Origin: Verpa conica
Lineage: Eukaryota; Ascomycota; Pezizomycetes; Pezizales; Morchellaceae
Reading direction: 5' to 3'
Assembly (NCBI GenBank): GCA_033030425.1
Contig: JAUFSD010000001.1
Coordinates: 3,038,001 to 3,102,000 of the forward strand
DNA length: 64,000 nucleotides
The notes under the pieces were generated by a model that saw nothing but the letters and a program-made list of their open reading frames with translations, searched no databases and was not told where the DNA came from. The first letter of the stretch is position 1, and the number at the start of each line of letters is the position of its first letter. The translations under genes were made by a program, and so were the position numbers. Below are positions 1-13,318 of this stretch, one piece after another.

Positions 1-1334
1 ATCCAAACTTTCCCGCTCCACCAAGACAGCTAATGTACCGTTGGGAACCACGGGTCAAGTCTCTTATATTAAACCAACCACCAGCCAAGGGTGCGGCGCC
101 GGAAATATGAATTACCTATCTCGTGGAAAGCAAGTTTGAGCTTGGGTATTGCCGAGAGAAAAAAAAAAAAGTGCACTCGGGACTCTATGTAGCTTGTATA
201 GCTGACAGCTGCAGGAGCAGTTGGTGGGTGATCGAGGATCGGCCGCTTGGAGTGTGTGTAGAGATATATATGCACGACCGAAATGACGCACCCGTCTTTC
301 CCTACGGCCGGATTCTCTCACCACTGCCGTTGCCTTACTTGCCCTGCGAGATCCCTACACTTCGGCGTTTTTCCTGCCCCCGTGGCCTCGAGATCGGTAA
401 AGCAACCGCGCACCGAATCTCTTCGTTTTCTTGGAGGCAACTCTTGCCCGTAGCAGATGCAGATGCAGGCAGATGTAGCTGGTGTCGTGGGTAGACCGTT
501 TTTATGTTTTATTTTTGCCGTCGCTGATCTCAATTGAGAGAGTGCACGAAAACCTATCTGGTTCTGGGCGTGGGCAGGCGACGGTGCACGTTGACTGAGA
601 GTCCGAAGCCGTTGTGCTCATAAGACTTTGAGGGGGATGGAACGTCACTCGGCGGGCAACCCCAATGCTTTATCATTCTACATGTCACACAGCAACTCCA
701 CACCATATTTATTTGTTTCTCTAGGGATAACTATATAGGCCCCTGGATTACCTTTACGCAATGCAGCAATTGATGGCGGTGATGACGGCAATAGGAAGGG
801 TGTTCATGTACGACAGCAGTTCCTGGAGGGGGGGGATCTCCCAGCGGCATTCAATAATCTCTATCCGGAAGCCCTCATATTGTAGCCTAGGCTCTTTGGT
901 GCACGTTGGATTCTTGAATGCTGTACATATTGGAGTCTCATACATCCCAGCTGGCGATTGGAAGATGGGAAAGAAAGCATAGGGAAAGGCTTCCCCGCGG
1001 AGGGGTAGACATTGAGTCCCCAGGGTTAGAATGTTAGGGGTTTGACTTGGCGCCTTAAATTGCCATAAAGAGCAGGATGGTTGCCTAACAGGGGAATAGG
1101 GGAGCATCTACCTGTTTGGAGCCACGCGACAACGACGCGACTTGCTTTTCTTCAACTGCCAGCCAGAGTCCTCTCTCCCGGTTGATTTGAAAACTTCATC
1201 AGTATTCTGATCTGTCGCATTATTTCCCCAAGCTTGAGATACATACATTATACAGTACGTGTGTGTTCGCTCACAGCCACCTCTTTAATTCCTGAATATT
1301 CTGCCCCATATACCCAGCAAAAATATTGTCCGTA
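1..1334. other. Intergenic region upstream of the RabGAP gene
   Basis: I see no supportable gene here. Open frames on both strands are short, have no recognisable motif and overlap each other. A short poly-A run lies near 160-171. The last 100 bases before 1335 are AT-rich with pyrimidine stretches and are the likely promoter and leader of the following gene. Confidence 0.5.
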
Positions 1335-2891
1335 ATGGACAACGAAAAAATACAGCTACCGAATCATCTTATTGATTCTGAAGATGCAAAAAAATCCGGG
1401 GTAGGAGCTCCAAGAGTGGAGCAAGACCTCGAAAAGACAAGTGTCATTGAACAGGCTTGCCGGTTGGGAGATCGTGAAGCTATCGCTGAGCTAGCAACGT
1501 CTAGAGATGGGTTGCTCAATGATAAATTTCGCAGAAAAGCATGTATGTACTTCCACCAGGCGCATGCCCCAAAACCTGTGCCTTATTAACCCTTCTGTAT
1601 ATTCACAGGGCCTCTCCTGCTGGGATACAACGATACAGTATCTCAACCCCAGGACAGCGATGATAAGCATGATCATCTCTTGGTTGAGTCAAACTTGTTG
1701 TCGTGGAAGGATCTTCCTCCCCATGGAGACGAGGACCAAGTACAGTTGGACGTCAACCGGTCTTTCATTTACTACCCCACTAGTAAGCGGCGAGCCTTAT
1801 CTGTCACACCAGCTTTGACTGAGTGGAACTGAATTATCAAGGGTAGATATGTCACCACGAGAATTAAAGGCCCGGAAACAAGAGCTCTCAGACTTGATTG
1901 TGGAAGTACTACGGCGACATCCAATGCTCTGCTACTTCCAAGTATACCCCCACAAAACAGTAAACAATTTGTTTGTGTCTGACATAGTCAAAACAGGGAT
2001 TCCATGACATTTGCCAAGTCTTTCTATTAGTGCTTGGATCTAAGGGTGCTGTTCCGGCAGTCGAGCATATATCACTACTGCGAATACGCGATTTTATGCT
2101 CCCGTCTATGTCACCCGCTTTGGGCCATCTTCACCTGCTGTACCCACTTCTCTATGCTGCGGATCAAAAACTCTGTGCACATATTTCTCGGACGCAGCCG
2201 TTTTTTGCCTTAGCTGCGACATTAACTCTTTATGCTCATGATATCCAGGAGTATAGCGATATAGCAAGGTTATTTGATGTACTATTGGCAATGGATCCAG
2301 TCTTTCCTGTGTATTTGTTTGCGGAGGTGCGCCACCCCGCTGTTTTTAAAATATATATATTGCTCTTCTTACTTACGGATAAATCAGATTGTTTTGCGGA
2401 GGAAGGACGAATTATTTGAAATTCCTGATGATGAGCCTGAAATGCTTCATTCCATTCTTTCAAAGCTCCCCAAACCACTAGATTTGGAGGGGCTAATTTC
2501 CCGCGCACTTCTCCTTCTCAACACGTACCCTCCTGAATCACTATCGACTTGGGGTAAAATATCTTCTAAAAGCGTCCTGAAGACCTCACGGATATCACGC
2601 CATTCAAGTGGGAGACCCAAGAATTTGGCACAGGCCGAGAAACTATTCCACGCACAATGCCGAGAGCTAGAATGGAATAAGAAAAAAGAGGAAATATTTA
2701 AAGGACTTGCAAGACATAGGGGACCAGCTACATATTTTGCATTCACTGTCCTCGTCGGCCTCTCAGCGGTTGGCTTGAGTTGGTACATACGCAAGAGTGG
2801 TATCAGTTTTGATCTAGATGGAGTTTCTGCCCTCCTGACCGGTTTCCCACCCTTGAGACGTTTATTGGCAACTATTGGATCTTCACATTAG
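1335..2891 (+). CDS. GYP8: GYP8/TBC1D20-type Rab GTPase-activating protein, C-terminally membrane anchored
   Basis: Five exons join in frame: 1335-1542, 1609-1782, 1847-1941, 1997-2326 and 2388-2891, giving 436 residues. All introns are GT-AG and 55-66 nt long. The TBC domain is clear: the first junction creates RRKAWPLLLGY, the arginine finger follows in QVQLDVNRSF, and the glutamine finger appears across the third intron as CYFQGFHDICQVF. The next block ends YLFAE and resumes IVLRRKDELFEI, as in the family. One hydrophobic helix (FAFTVLVGLSAVGLSWYI) near the C-terminus fits the tail anchor of yeast Gyp8 and human TBC1D20. Known members stimulate GTP hydrolysis by Rab1/Ypt1-class GTPases at the ER and early Golgi. 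The ATG at 1335 is chosen because the frame upstream of it offers only a TTG. Family call is strong; the exact orthologue is inferred. Confidence 0.9.
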
Positions 2892-5800
2892 AATTGAGCT
2901 TTATAGCCGAAAGGTAACACAGGACTCAGGAGTAAGCGAGTATGCATGGCTTTTTAGGGACCTGATTCCGTGTAGAGGATGGCAAAAAGTTTGTATTTAT
3001 AGGCGTTTTATTCGGGAGTTTTTCTTGTATATGCATGTATTAAAAAGCTACCGCTGACGGAAGACGGAAAGAGCCTCTCCACTCATCGGCTCAGCTCTGG
3101 GAGTTGCTTCAAATTAGTTTCATGGTTTGCCGGAAGGTCTGTGCAGTTGGTTCAAATAGGTCACCGGTCGCTGCCCTACGGCTTGACATGTGGGACTCAG
3201 CGGCTGCAGCATGCTTTAGGTGTCATTTTGTCCGGAGATTCATCACTTGGTTCTCGTGCATAATCAGCCGGGCCAGGGGTGCCGCCCTATATTTCACGAC
3301 AGGTGTCTGTTTCCAATATGCTTCCAATGCGTAATTCCCGAGCAGTAACCACGGATCATACCCGCTCCCATCCTGCTATAGACCTCCTGGAACCTTCCAA
3401 CCGCACCTATGGTGATGCGAAGATCATGTACCCCAAGAGCTCTGCATACGCAATATGCATCTTCCCGAAGAGGTGGGGCACTCGAGTCCCGTCAAGCTGG
3501 TCTCGTACAATACGTTATGTAATGCGATCAGCCGACTTTTTTACACCGATGCCTATCTTTTTCTGTGGGCCCAGTCATATCACAAGTAATTTTCTCTCTG
3601 TTGGCGTATGGTTGGCCGTAAGATACGGTTTTCCTGATGGATCATTGACTATACAATACATATTTAAGGGAGGGTTATCAAATGGTAGAGGCAACCCATG
3701 AGGGCGGATGGCAGCTATGATAACGGCGCAAGGACCATTTGTACCCCCACATAAATTAGATGACAGGTGTTAGCCCCACTGGGGAAGCCATATAAAACAC
3801 GTTATATTCTCTGGCTTTGGCAGGACATTTCCCTCAATGATTCTAGATGGAGGTCACGGGTAGTAGACTGACTCCGACTGCTCACGCTAATGCGCCATCT
3901 CCCTCACCTACATGCTCCCTCGCTCTCATCCGTCTGTATCATTACACTTTGCTCCTATGTCTCAGGGCCAAGCTAGATATTGTGGGGGACGGGTATCGGA
4001 GAGAGATCAGGGAGATGAGGAACGTTTAATGTACCATCTCCGACAGGGGTACAAGCTTGCTTTGCCATGTCTCTCTACCTAAACTCGAACATAAGTACAT
4101 ACTAATAGTACATACTAACTAGCTTACAGGTTCAGCTTACTACCACAATACCCTCGATACTGTTATTAAAATTATCACCGTCTCAAGTACTCAACTTCTC
4201 TCAAATAGGCTGTGCCCTAAGGGCTCCTGAATGCACATGTTAGCGAGTAGACTACTACTGCGACGCGTATTCTTGAGGGGCTTTTGGTAGAGAGACATAG
4301 TATGACATGTTAAAAGAACTTAGTCATGGTATATACTCGTGGCAATAAGTACCCGAAAACGCGGGTAGGTCTCACTTGTGCTTTCGGAGAAAGGTCTCCG
4401 TATCCAATAGGTATTCCGTATCAGAGACCTACACCCGGGTGCTTCTTACCTGTCGCAAGTATAACAAACGTCCGCCCGGGAAAAAAAGGAACACTTAATT
4501 TTATTACTTTTTCGCTTGCCGCAGCTAGCGCCGTGAAGCTGGAATAATCATAATCGGCCAGAGTTTGGTTGGTCACAGGACTTGACTGTTAACCGGTCAC
4601 ATGATCCATCTGAGCCTAGAAGCCTTGGCATATCAGTACTCCAATTAGCGAATCAGACGAGGAAGCATAATGTGGTACATGTAGTCCACAGGCAAATTCC
4701 ACAGCATAAAAAGCAGTAGAGCTTGGATGAATGAGGAGTATATCTACTCTTAAAGGTATCTTAAAGTCGCCCGTCTAGAGCTCTTGATATTTGACCCACA
4801 TTCGAGGTCGGGCCTAACTCTCAATCTTTTTCTGCTAGGTTCTCTTGCGACAGTATTTAATTCAATTTTTCTTGGAAGTGGTTGGTGGCGGCACGTCCGT
4901 TGCAAAATCTGATATGTGCCTTGACCCTGCCTTGTATCAAATATCTATGCCAAGACATGGAAGTAGCCTGGATTATGTACCTTCACCTGCATCAATCACT
5001 CGAGAGCACCCAGGGACTCCCTTCCCTTTGACACAGCCAGCACATATATCTTAAATTTTATATCGGGACCACCCTTGCTTGCTTGCCTCGACTACGCCTT
5101 ACTATCTAAGAGAGGAGGGTTCGCGTTGAGACATGCAAGGTAAATGAGAGAAAGAGAGTATAAAAGAACCGAGTTTATAATTATAGCTAAATAGCTCAGA
5201 GCTGATCGCCGATGGTACTCTATAAAAAAAAGGCCCTACGTGAAATCTTCGAAAATGATAACCGTGTACCTATGTATTTCAGGATAAACCCTTTTTTCTA
5301 CTCTGTTTAAGGACATTTAAAAGAACTGCCGGGCCGGGGGGTAGTTATAGCTTATGCAGGGCTCATCCTACCCTTCGGACGTGCGGAACAAAACGCCAAC
5401 AACTCAATTATTCGGCAACTGGCTTTTCGGGGTATCGGCAACTGTGCCAAGACATTCTAATAGCACGCGGATAACCGACCGGTCATAGGTTATCAACCAG
5501 TCTCTTTCTCCATTCCCCCCCCGCACACTCTCTTTCACTTAGTTGTTTAGTACAACGTGGAGCTATCAATCAAATAAATCAAATCTTACCCCATACAGCG
5601 CACGGCAAAGAAAGAAAGAAAAAGATCAAGAAACCAGGGTATGCTAAGGGTCTTGTTACGACAAATCCTACTATGTACTAGTACATTCAGTTGCAACCCC
5701 GCTATAAAAGAAATGCTAAGATCAGTTCTTATAACAAAGTTTTTCGGAGATGTCCTTTATAGTAAAATGTAACCTCCCCCCACGCCGGCGCGGAAAAATC

Positions 5801-7320
5801 CGAGTGCTACTGTATGTATTCACAGTTGTCAAACGTTTCCGGGATCTGATAAGAGGGTACGCCATGTCTATTCTTCGAGGTCATATTGTGAGGTTATGCG
5901 GTTGGTCAAAATCCATCAACTCAGTTTCTTTAGCTATCGGTTGGTACGGCCCCAACGAATCGCTAGAGTCTTATCAAGCCGCAACACCTTGAGGGCTGAT
6001 TAAATTGTGTGGGTAAGGCATGGTGCCTCCCCCATTACCGTACTCCGGAAACGTGTGACCACTAGCTTTCGCGCTAATAAAAAAAACAAATAAAACTTAA
6101 AAGACTAAATTTAAAAAAAGAAATAATAATAATAATAATAATAATAACTTTGAACCTCGTGTCCCCCACGTTTTCTTCTGTCACACGCTGGTATACAGTA
6201 TACAAGAAAACCTTGTAAATATTTATCGGAACTGCAAGGTGGGGAGAGAAGAGAAGGGAGGAGATGAAATATTCACTATAAACCCCTCCCCATGCTCCCC
6301 ATCCTCCTTCGCTCTCCTCTTCTTCATACCCATATCGTTTCCCCCCCTTTCTTCTTTACTTTATATAGCACTGTCTCTAAACTATTTAGGGGAGAGTATT
6401 CAACACGACCCCTTTTTCCTCTCTTCTTTTCTTCTTCCCCCTGTAAATAAGCGAGAAAGATAAAGACCTCCTTCAAAATATCCTCCCCTCCCTCTCTCTC
6501 TCTCTACGGCAATAAATGGACCAAAACGCATCGTATCTATCTACCCTAGTTAGTTATGTTAGCTAGGATTAGATAATAGTAACCCCACCGGGGCTCTTTC
6601 TGAAAATAAAAGTTAAAGTGAGGGGAAAAAAATATTCTTGAGAGAGAAAAAGTTCTTGAAAAAAAAGCTCTTGTAAAAAAAAAAATCTCGTAAAAAAAAA
6701 AGTCCGAAAACAGTTCGAGGTCCGATTTAAGGTCACACATCATCTGCGGCTTAAAAAATAAGCTTTTCTCATCCGGACCGATGCCCTGAAATGGCTTATC
6801 GTTATCTGTTATCGCTTATCTCATGACCCTGGCTTGGCGTTTGTTTTCTATGCATTTAAAGGAAATATATTCTTTAATTGGTGGACTACGGCCTCTGAAG
6901 GTATATTTTGTGAGTGGAGTTCCCTAAGCTAAATATCAAAAGAGAAACGGCATTACCAAGTTTAACCCGAAGCTAGTACTGGTTACGTATATATCTCCGA
7001 AAGCGGAAGTAAATAAAAAAGTCACAAGACAAGCCAAAAAAACAAAAGTAGAAAATATGTGCTTAATAAAAATAACTTGAAAATCTTACAAAATACGCAC
7101 CCGTTACTTCTGGATATCTGCGCAAGGATGAAATAAAACTCAATGAAAAATTCCAGGTGCTCCAAGAATACAAAAAGTCCCAAACAAAAAGAAAGAAAAA
7201 AACTCCCCAATAAACTCCATCCCAATGACAAAGTAAGAAGTGGTACAAATATACAAGATTACCTCCTTCCAAAACAAGCGGTCTAGGCATGATATTTACT
7301 GCCATAAGCACGTAACTCAA
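2892..7320. other. Long intergenic region, no supported gene
   Basis: A 4.4 kb spacer between the convergent RabGAP and Atos-type genes. It holds only short open frames of biased composition. Visible structure: an imperfect hairpin around 4362-4432 (GTAGGTCTC and its reverse complement GAGACCTAC), an (AAT)n microsatellite at about 6122-6148, pyrimidine-rich tracts at 6280-6510, and several A-runs at 6625-6705. No transposase motif or tRNA was found. Confidence 0.5.
6122..6148. repeat. (AAT)n microsatellite
   Basis: An uninterrupted run of AAT trinucleotides within an A-rich, non-coding stretch. It is a simple sequence repeat and probably length-variable between strains. Confidence 0.9.
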
Positions 7321-9358
7321 CTACCCCTGCATCTCCTGCCACGCTCCAACTGGGCCATCCGTGATGTTTCCTTCAACTTCTAGGCCCTTGAGCTTTCTCG
7401 CCAATAGTCCCTGTCCTTCACTCCTACCAATAGATGAATTAACGCTCATTTTCTCAAACTCGCCAGTATCACTGCAGACATCGCTGATGGAATCCAAATC
7501 CATCAGTTTCCCACGATCTGACTCAACATTTGAAGCTGGGAATAGTGGTGGTGTTGTGTCCCCCCTCCTCCCAGATGATCTCCCTTTCATCCCCATCATT
7601 CCAAACAAGCTACTACTCCTTTTCCTGCTCCCGGTTGTACATGTAGGTGTCGAAGCACTGTTTTCCGCCTTCCATGGACTGAATTTTGGCTCGGGCCATA
7701 ATACTTCATTTCTCAGCTTCTCCTTGCCATCTGGGACTCTGTTTGCAAAAACCACTCTAATAGATTTGTGAAGGTAGTAGCGCCCCCTACTAGGACAGAC
7801 AATGTGTAAGTGTATCAGATAACGTAATGCATCCTTTTCCTTTTCCCTCTTCATGGGTACTGTGGAAGATTGGGGGAGATCTGAAAGTAGGGCGTTGCCA
7901 GCTGAATAACTTTTCTGTCTGATGAAAGTTTTCGTCCCTGCATCCATGTCCTTGAGATCATACGGGACCAAAAAGAGCTTTACAGCAGTCTTATTGGGGT
8001 TCTTGATCACAATCTGTAGTTGTCCTCGCTGAGGAATGCGATAGGCGCCTCCAACACCAGGTGGGATCTTTGAAGACTTGCTTTTCTCGGTGCTAAGAGC
8101 AGTGTCGAGATCGATCTGACCAACGTACGGAGAAGGACTATCGTAGTCGCCTACTGAGTAGAAATACGCCGGAAATGGTAAGGTCACGTGAGTCGGGCAG
8201 CGAAGAGAGGCTTTGCATTTTCCGATACCCAGGACACCAATCTGGGCGACAAAGTTGAGTGGTTTAGAAGGAGTGGTAGACATGCGACCGTTGAGAATAG
8301 ATTCCTCATATGATCCAACAAATGATCCAAAGGGTAGATCAGAAGTAGAGTTTGCAAAACCAGAGAGGCGACGGGCCTGCCGAGAAGCTAGCGAAGATGA
8401 CGGAAGCTCATGCCAATTTTCCGAGACACGCCGGCTGAAAGCCGCTGACCCGACAGGCTGAGGCCGCGAGTAAGATGGCGTTGGTGACAGCTGCAGCGAA
8501 GAAAGCGAAGCAGCTGGGAGGGAAAAGCGTTTTTCGGATTTAGATTTAGAGATAGCTATTGGCTCGGTAGAAGTCGGGGATGGACTACTCTCGTTACTAT
8601 CATTATCGGGGTTGGATGAGTGCACCAACGGAGACGTCGGTGCTTTCAAAATAAAACTAGAAAATGACGAGGTCCTCTGCCGACTTTGGGCCTGGTGGAA
8701 CTCAGAGGTGCTGTAGTTGAAAGATGTGTTTATGGGCGGAGGTAAGGGAGAGTCTGCTGAGAACAAAGATTTCAAGCCCGAGTTGAACGGAGAGACTTGC
8801 GGAAAGATGGGAGATGGAGGGTGAATTTGATAATTCCGAGATTCATTTGTGAATACACCCTGGTGTAGGGCGGATTGGGGACGGTCAGGGTGTTCATCGA
8901 TGAAGTGTTGCTCTAATGGTGAGTGGTTTGTGTAGTAGTTGGATAGCTGTGGCACAGAACGCTAAAGTTAGCAACCCAACAAAGTTCGGACGGAGTAGGC
9001 AGCTGTGGGGTAAGCAGTGTGTGGAACACATGTAAAAGCAGGGGGTGCAGCAGGAGAATGAGGGCAAGGAGGGGGGGATTACCGAGCGATTGGGAACCCA
9101 AGTAGAATTTTGGCCAGCCTTTATTCTCTCGATGAGCTCTGCTCTATCACTGATGCGTGGCGAGGTGACTGTATCTGGCTCTGATGATAGAGTAGCAGAT
9201 GGAGAAGTAGGAGGTGAGTCAGTTGGGCAGAGGTCATGAGAATGCATTGTTAATTGAGGGATTTGGGGAGATTCCCTTGCCACCTCGGATAATGGTGGAT
9301 GAGAGGGAGAAGGAGGAGAGGGAGAGGGATCGCGATGGTGGTGGTAGACGAGGGGCAT
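7321..9358 (-). CDS. Atos-type (DUF4210 plus chromosome-segregation domain) protein
   Basis: Two exons, 9358-9083 and 8946-7321, encode about 633 residues; the 136-nt intron is phase 0 (donor after TCG, acceptor CACAG). The N-terminal exon ends with a conserved-looking RAELIERIKAG..TWVPNRS segment. A long Ser/Pro-rich disordered region follows. The conserved block begins with FGSFVGSYEESILNGRM and continues FVAQIGVLGIGKCKASLRCP, typical of the DUF4210/Atos conserved domain. Near the C-terminus, QRGQLQIVIKNPNKTAVKLF and RYYLHKSIRVVF match the chromosome-segregation-during-meiosis domain that accompanies it in fungi and in animal Atos/FAM214 proteins. In animals Atos proteins act as transcription regulators; the fission yeast relative has been linked to meiotic chromosome segregation. 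The role here is inferred. A second in-frame ATG at 9243 is an alternative start. Confidence 0.85.
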
Positions 9359-12086
9359 GGAGAAACACTTGAGACAGTAGTTTTAACGTGGAAGGGAACT
9401 TTGCTATAGAGAGCTCCATGGGTAATATAAACAAAGGAGGAGAGGAGGAGGAGGAGAAGGAGAAAGGGAAAGAGAAAGAGAAGAGAAGAGAAAGAGAACA
9501 GAATAGAGAACAGAGAACAGAGAACAGAAGGGGACAAAGACGAGGAAGGAACGGTCCGGGTGGGGAAATTACAGTAACCGTGGAGAAACAGCTCTCCTCC
9601 GTCCTCTAACAAGAACCCCCATCCATTCATTATTCACAGTGACAGCAAGTATTGTGCCATGTTCCTCCAGTCGGAAGGCGGTGGTTCCACTCCTCTCTTT
9701 GACTGCTGCCCTGCCCCTCTATCTGTGTCTTCACAGCTACGTAAACCACCACATGGTATCTATCAGCTACATACATAATACCTCTACTTACCAGCTACCT
9801 CACATCGCACAAACAGGGTGCATGCGCCCTGCACTCCGCTTTTCCCCCGATAGAGAGGTACCTCCCCTGCTGATCTGCTTCGATACGTGGTCACGAAATC
9901 ATGTAGTCAACATCAGTGAATTATATAGTGTACCCAGAGATCGAACACCAACAGTCAAGGCCATGATAAAGACGAGAGAAAAACCCCTTCTCCTCTTGAT
10001 ACTGCGTCCATGCACCTAGCTATGTATAACAATCTACTCTACTCTTTTTTTCTTCTCTCCTCCTGTACTGTACCTGCCCATGCAGCCCAGTTCGATATAC
10101 CTGCTCAAGATCAGTCTGCCCTCGTGGGGTCGAAACCTCACCTGCTCGGTAATAAAATTGGTTGTTATGCGTAACCACATTGGCAGAGACAAGAGAGTAA
10201 TGGCAATTGCAATAGCGCATTAAGCGACGAGGAAGATCCCAAGAGAAAAATAGAGCATGTACACATACATGTAATGACCCCCCAGCAAGTCCACACCTAC
10301 CCCCCCTCCCTACCCCCCCTTTCCTTCATGTCCTTCTGACGTTAGTGGCAAACAAAAAAACTCATCATTTATTTACTTATTTACGAATATCCCACGAGAT
10401 ATTATTTCTGTTGGTGAGCGAACGGTTACTTCCGCGTTTACGTCCCCCCCCCGCGCGTAGTTCCGGTTTTCAGAGAGGCTCGCTTGTAGACCCCGGATTG
10501 ATGCCCTCATCGGTCTCTCCAACTCAACCACCAGGAACAAGTTTCCCGGCCCACAGCTTAAACTTGCTGCCCCTGCAGTTCAGAGTAAGGTACCAACTTC
10601 GAACTTTCTTTTTGTTCGGTTCGCTGTTTCCAATTGTTTTCCACTTTTCTTTTTTTTCCCTTTCCCAACTCATTACTCTTTGGTGTTTGGCCGAAACATT
10701 ATGGCGTCATCAGACCCAGTGCTTCCGCATTTAGAAAAGAAGAAGAAAAAAAGAAGAAAAATGAGGGTGTTGAGGCTAAATATTCCCGGGTTCAGGCGGT
10801 ACAATCAGGTGCGTAATACACAGAACTTGAACCCTCGTGCGGATCTCGATTTTCCTTTCGGTCGTTTCACAAACGCAGGCTGCCAGATCTGGTCAACCCC
10901 GCTATGCACATGAAAGCAGACAGACAGTGGCAAGGCGATCAGTACTGCACCTGTTGCAGCGATCTCCCGGGTCATGTTTGGTGCCGGAATAACCAAGTTA
11001 CTCGTACTGCATTTCCCTCTCTCTCTCATAGTTTGGGGTAAAGCTGGTAATGTACTTCCAGGATAATATGTCACCCCTCTTTTTTCTTTTTCTGCCCTAT
11101 TTTCCGCCTGCTCGGTCAAACTGTCATACGCAAAAATATATAAATATAAATAAAAATAGTGCGGGGCTCTTCTTGAAATAAATTATCCTATCAGTCATGT
11201 GCGATTGGGATATGTAGCTTAGTGAGAGAGATAAATGCGGGAGAAATGCTAGTGTGTAGTTGAGGGCATACGTATATCGCGCGTCGATAACAATAGCGAA
11301 TCGAGACGTGGCGAGAGATAGTGATCGGGTGTGTGTGTCTGTGTTTGCGGACTTGCTCTACTTTACTGATAGGTATCGCACAAGATGAGGTGCAGCAACA
11401 CAGAAATCTTCCGTCACGGCGAAAGGATGCGATGGAAATCGATAAGCAGCGATAAGCCATTTCATCTATGGGGGAAAAAAAAAACACAGAGAGGGGGGAT
11501 ACTTTGTAACAATTATGGAAATCCGGTGTTCGGAAAGTCTAATGAGGTGAACCGGCTGTTCTACCCTTGTAATGGCAATATGGGAAAGAGAACATTTTTT
11601 ACGTGCAACTTTGGCTACTCTACAGTATCTACGTCAGATATGGAGGATTAGAGTATATACCTGAAAAACGGCTTCTATTGCTAATAGTTTCTGATTCGCG
11701 TAGCCGTGACGTTGGTTGGTTACTTCCGGGACTTTTGACACTTTGTATTTGTAAACCCGACTTGATGTAGTCACCCACCTGATCTTCGGAGAAACTAATT
11801 TACGGGCCGGTTTCCTGGGGCTATGTTAGGTGTTTTAGGTGTTTGAGTGATAGTGTATGATTCGGTGGTGGATCGAAAGGGATTTGGGTTATTTGATGGA
11901 AGTGGATAATGCTATTTTTCATAATAGATATTTAAGGCTGATGGGTTCTAGAATTTTTAGATATTATTCCGTACTTGAAGAAATTACATACGGGTAAGTA
12001 CATATCAGAATTGTGTAATATACAAGTAAACACGCAAAAACGCCAGCAAAATATAAATGAAATAGATTGACGAGTTCCATATTTCC
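9359..12086. other. Intergenic region with polypurine tract
   Basis: A 2.7 kb spacer downstream of the FYV7-like gene and upstream of the Atos-type gene. Bases 9430-9535 form a strongly polypurine strand (GAGGAG, GAAAGAGAA and GAACAGA units), equivalent to a CT-rich leader for the minus-strand gene. The rest holds small, unconvincing open frames. No RNA gene or mobile element was recognised. Confidence 0.5.
9430..9535. promoter_or_regulatory. Polypurine/polypyrimidine tract in the Atos-type gene leader
   Basis: About 100 bases are almost entirely A and G on the plus strand, so the minus strand transcript side is CT-rich. CT-rich tracts just upstream of start codons are common in fungal promoters. 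This one lies 75-180 bases upstream of the proposed ATG at 9358. Its regulatory role is inferred from position and composition only. Confidence 0.45.
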
Positions 12087-12817
12087 CTAAGACGAACCCA
12101 TCATAGCCTTCACTTTATCCAGCAGCATTGTACCTTGCTTCCCTAACTTTTGCTGGCCTTTTCCTGTTCGTGCACTCATAACCTTCTTTCGCCTGTGTCT
12201 CTCTCTTTCCTTCTGTTCATGGATTTTCTTTCTTTCCTCAATCTCCTTTATCTGCGCCTCACGCTCAGCCCTGATCTTCGCCGCATAATCCTCTTCGCGC
12301 TTGAAGGATGATGTTTTTGGCTTTTTCGGAGGTCGTCGTGAACGATAGCTTCCTTCTTGCCGGTCCTCTAATTCTTCCACTGGCGCCGGGATTTCCAATG
12401 CAGCCTGTCGCTCTGGGTGCATCTTTTGAGCCTTAGGCTCTGGATCTCCCTCCCCCTCCCCCTCTCCATCATCCTTTGCCATCTTTCGTAACCTGGCTCG
12501 TTCTTTCTCCTCTTGGCTCTTTTGCACTGCAGCTTCTTCTAGGTATTTGTTCGCCTGGGCTGCGTGTACGTCCGTAGATGATTCATCTTTAGCGACAACC
12601 TTGGCGAATGATTTCTTGACTTTGGCTTTGTGGATTAAAGACTTTTTAATCTTGACAACTGAGGGGCACGAACGAGATATGTCAGCTAGTGGATTCCTTT
12701 AGGATAGAGTAATCCATCCATACCTTTGCGCCTGTAGGTTCCATCTGGTAAGTTTGCAGGGCCAACATTGAAGCCCTTCTTTCTATATGGCTTATCTTTT
12801 AGTTGTTCCTTTGCCAT
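12087..12817 (-). CDS. FYV7: FYV7-like rRNA-processing protein
   Basis: Two exons, 12817-12724 and 12658-12087, encode 221 residues. The 65-nt intron joins ...TYRRK to [20 protein letters not shown] without frame loss. The protein is very rich in Lys, Arg and Glu. It has a basic N-terminus, an acidic middle ([11 protein letters not shown]) and a long charged helix; the C-terminal [20 protein letters not shown] followed by LLDKVKAMM is characteristic of the Fyv7/TAP26 rRNA-processing family. Yeast Fyv7 is needed for 35S pre-rRNA processing in the small-subunit processome. The gene faces the PPR gene head to head with about 500 bases between start codons. The assignment rests on the C-terminal motif and the overall layout. 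Confidence 0.75.
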
Positions 12818-13318
12818 ATTTCAGTGTCCTGGGTGTGTGTGTGGGGGGGGTGCTGGCGTCGTAGATCTTTTTTTCTCTTCCCTACGCTCCTCCTCGGCGC
12901 CACAAATTGAGGCGTGGGTGTGTCTTAGTCACTAGCCCATGGTTGAGCCGCAGTCTTTTTTTTTTTTGTTCAGGCGTCGTTTCTCGTCCCACCTTTCTGT
13001 TGCCTTCAAGTCGTGACGGAACCCCGCCATCGGAGCCGCCACTTTGAACATATTTGGGCTTCAATTCCTCTCGAATTAGTTGCAAAGCCTCCCGCGGCTG
13101 CAAATATCACGTTTCGCGCGTGGAGGGCATGTCTGAAGGTTAGTAGTAGTATTTCTTTTTTTAAATTATTATTATCTATAGTGGGAGAGAGAGGGGTGGT
13201 TTTTGTTTTAAAAAAAATTTAAATTTTTTTTTTTTGTTTCTTTCTCATTTTATTTCAATAGACATCACATTCGATTCGCCTGTACGGTTACGGTTACCAG
13301 CTGGGGTGTTTACGGGGT
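12818..13318. promoter_or_regulatory. Shared divergent promoter region (FYV7-like and PPR gene)
   Basis: About 500 bases separate the start codons of two divergent genes, one for cytosolic ribosome biogenesis and one probably for mitochondrial gene expression. The stretch contains T-runs at 12957-12967 and 13217-13235 and GT-rich stretches. No clear TATA box is visible. Co-regulation is inferred from the arrangement alone. Confidence 0.5.

Noticed and set aside
123..1107. Short overlapping frames in the first kilobase
   Set aside because: No recognisable motifs, biased composition, and competing frames on both strands.
5750..5992. 80-codon frame in the 2.9-7.3 kb spacer
   Set aside because: No motif, no splice partners and no neighbouring gene context.
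9388..9609. Glu/Lys/Arg-rich frame on the plus strand
   Set aside because: It is simply the translation of a polypurine tract.
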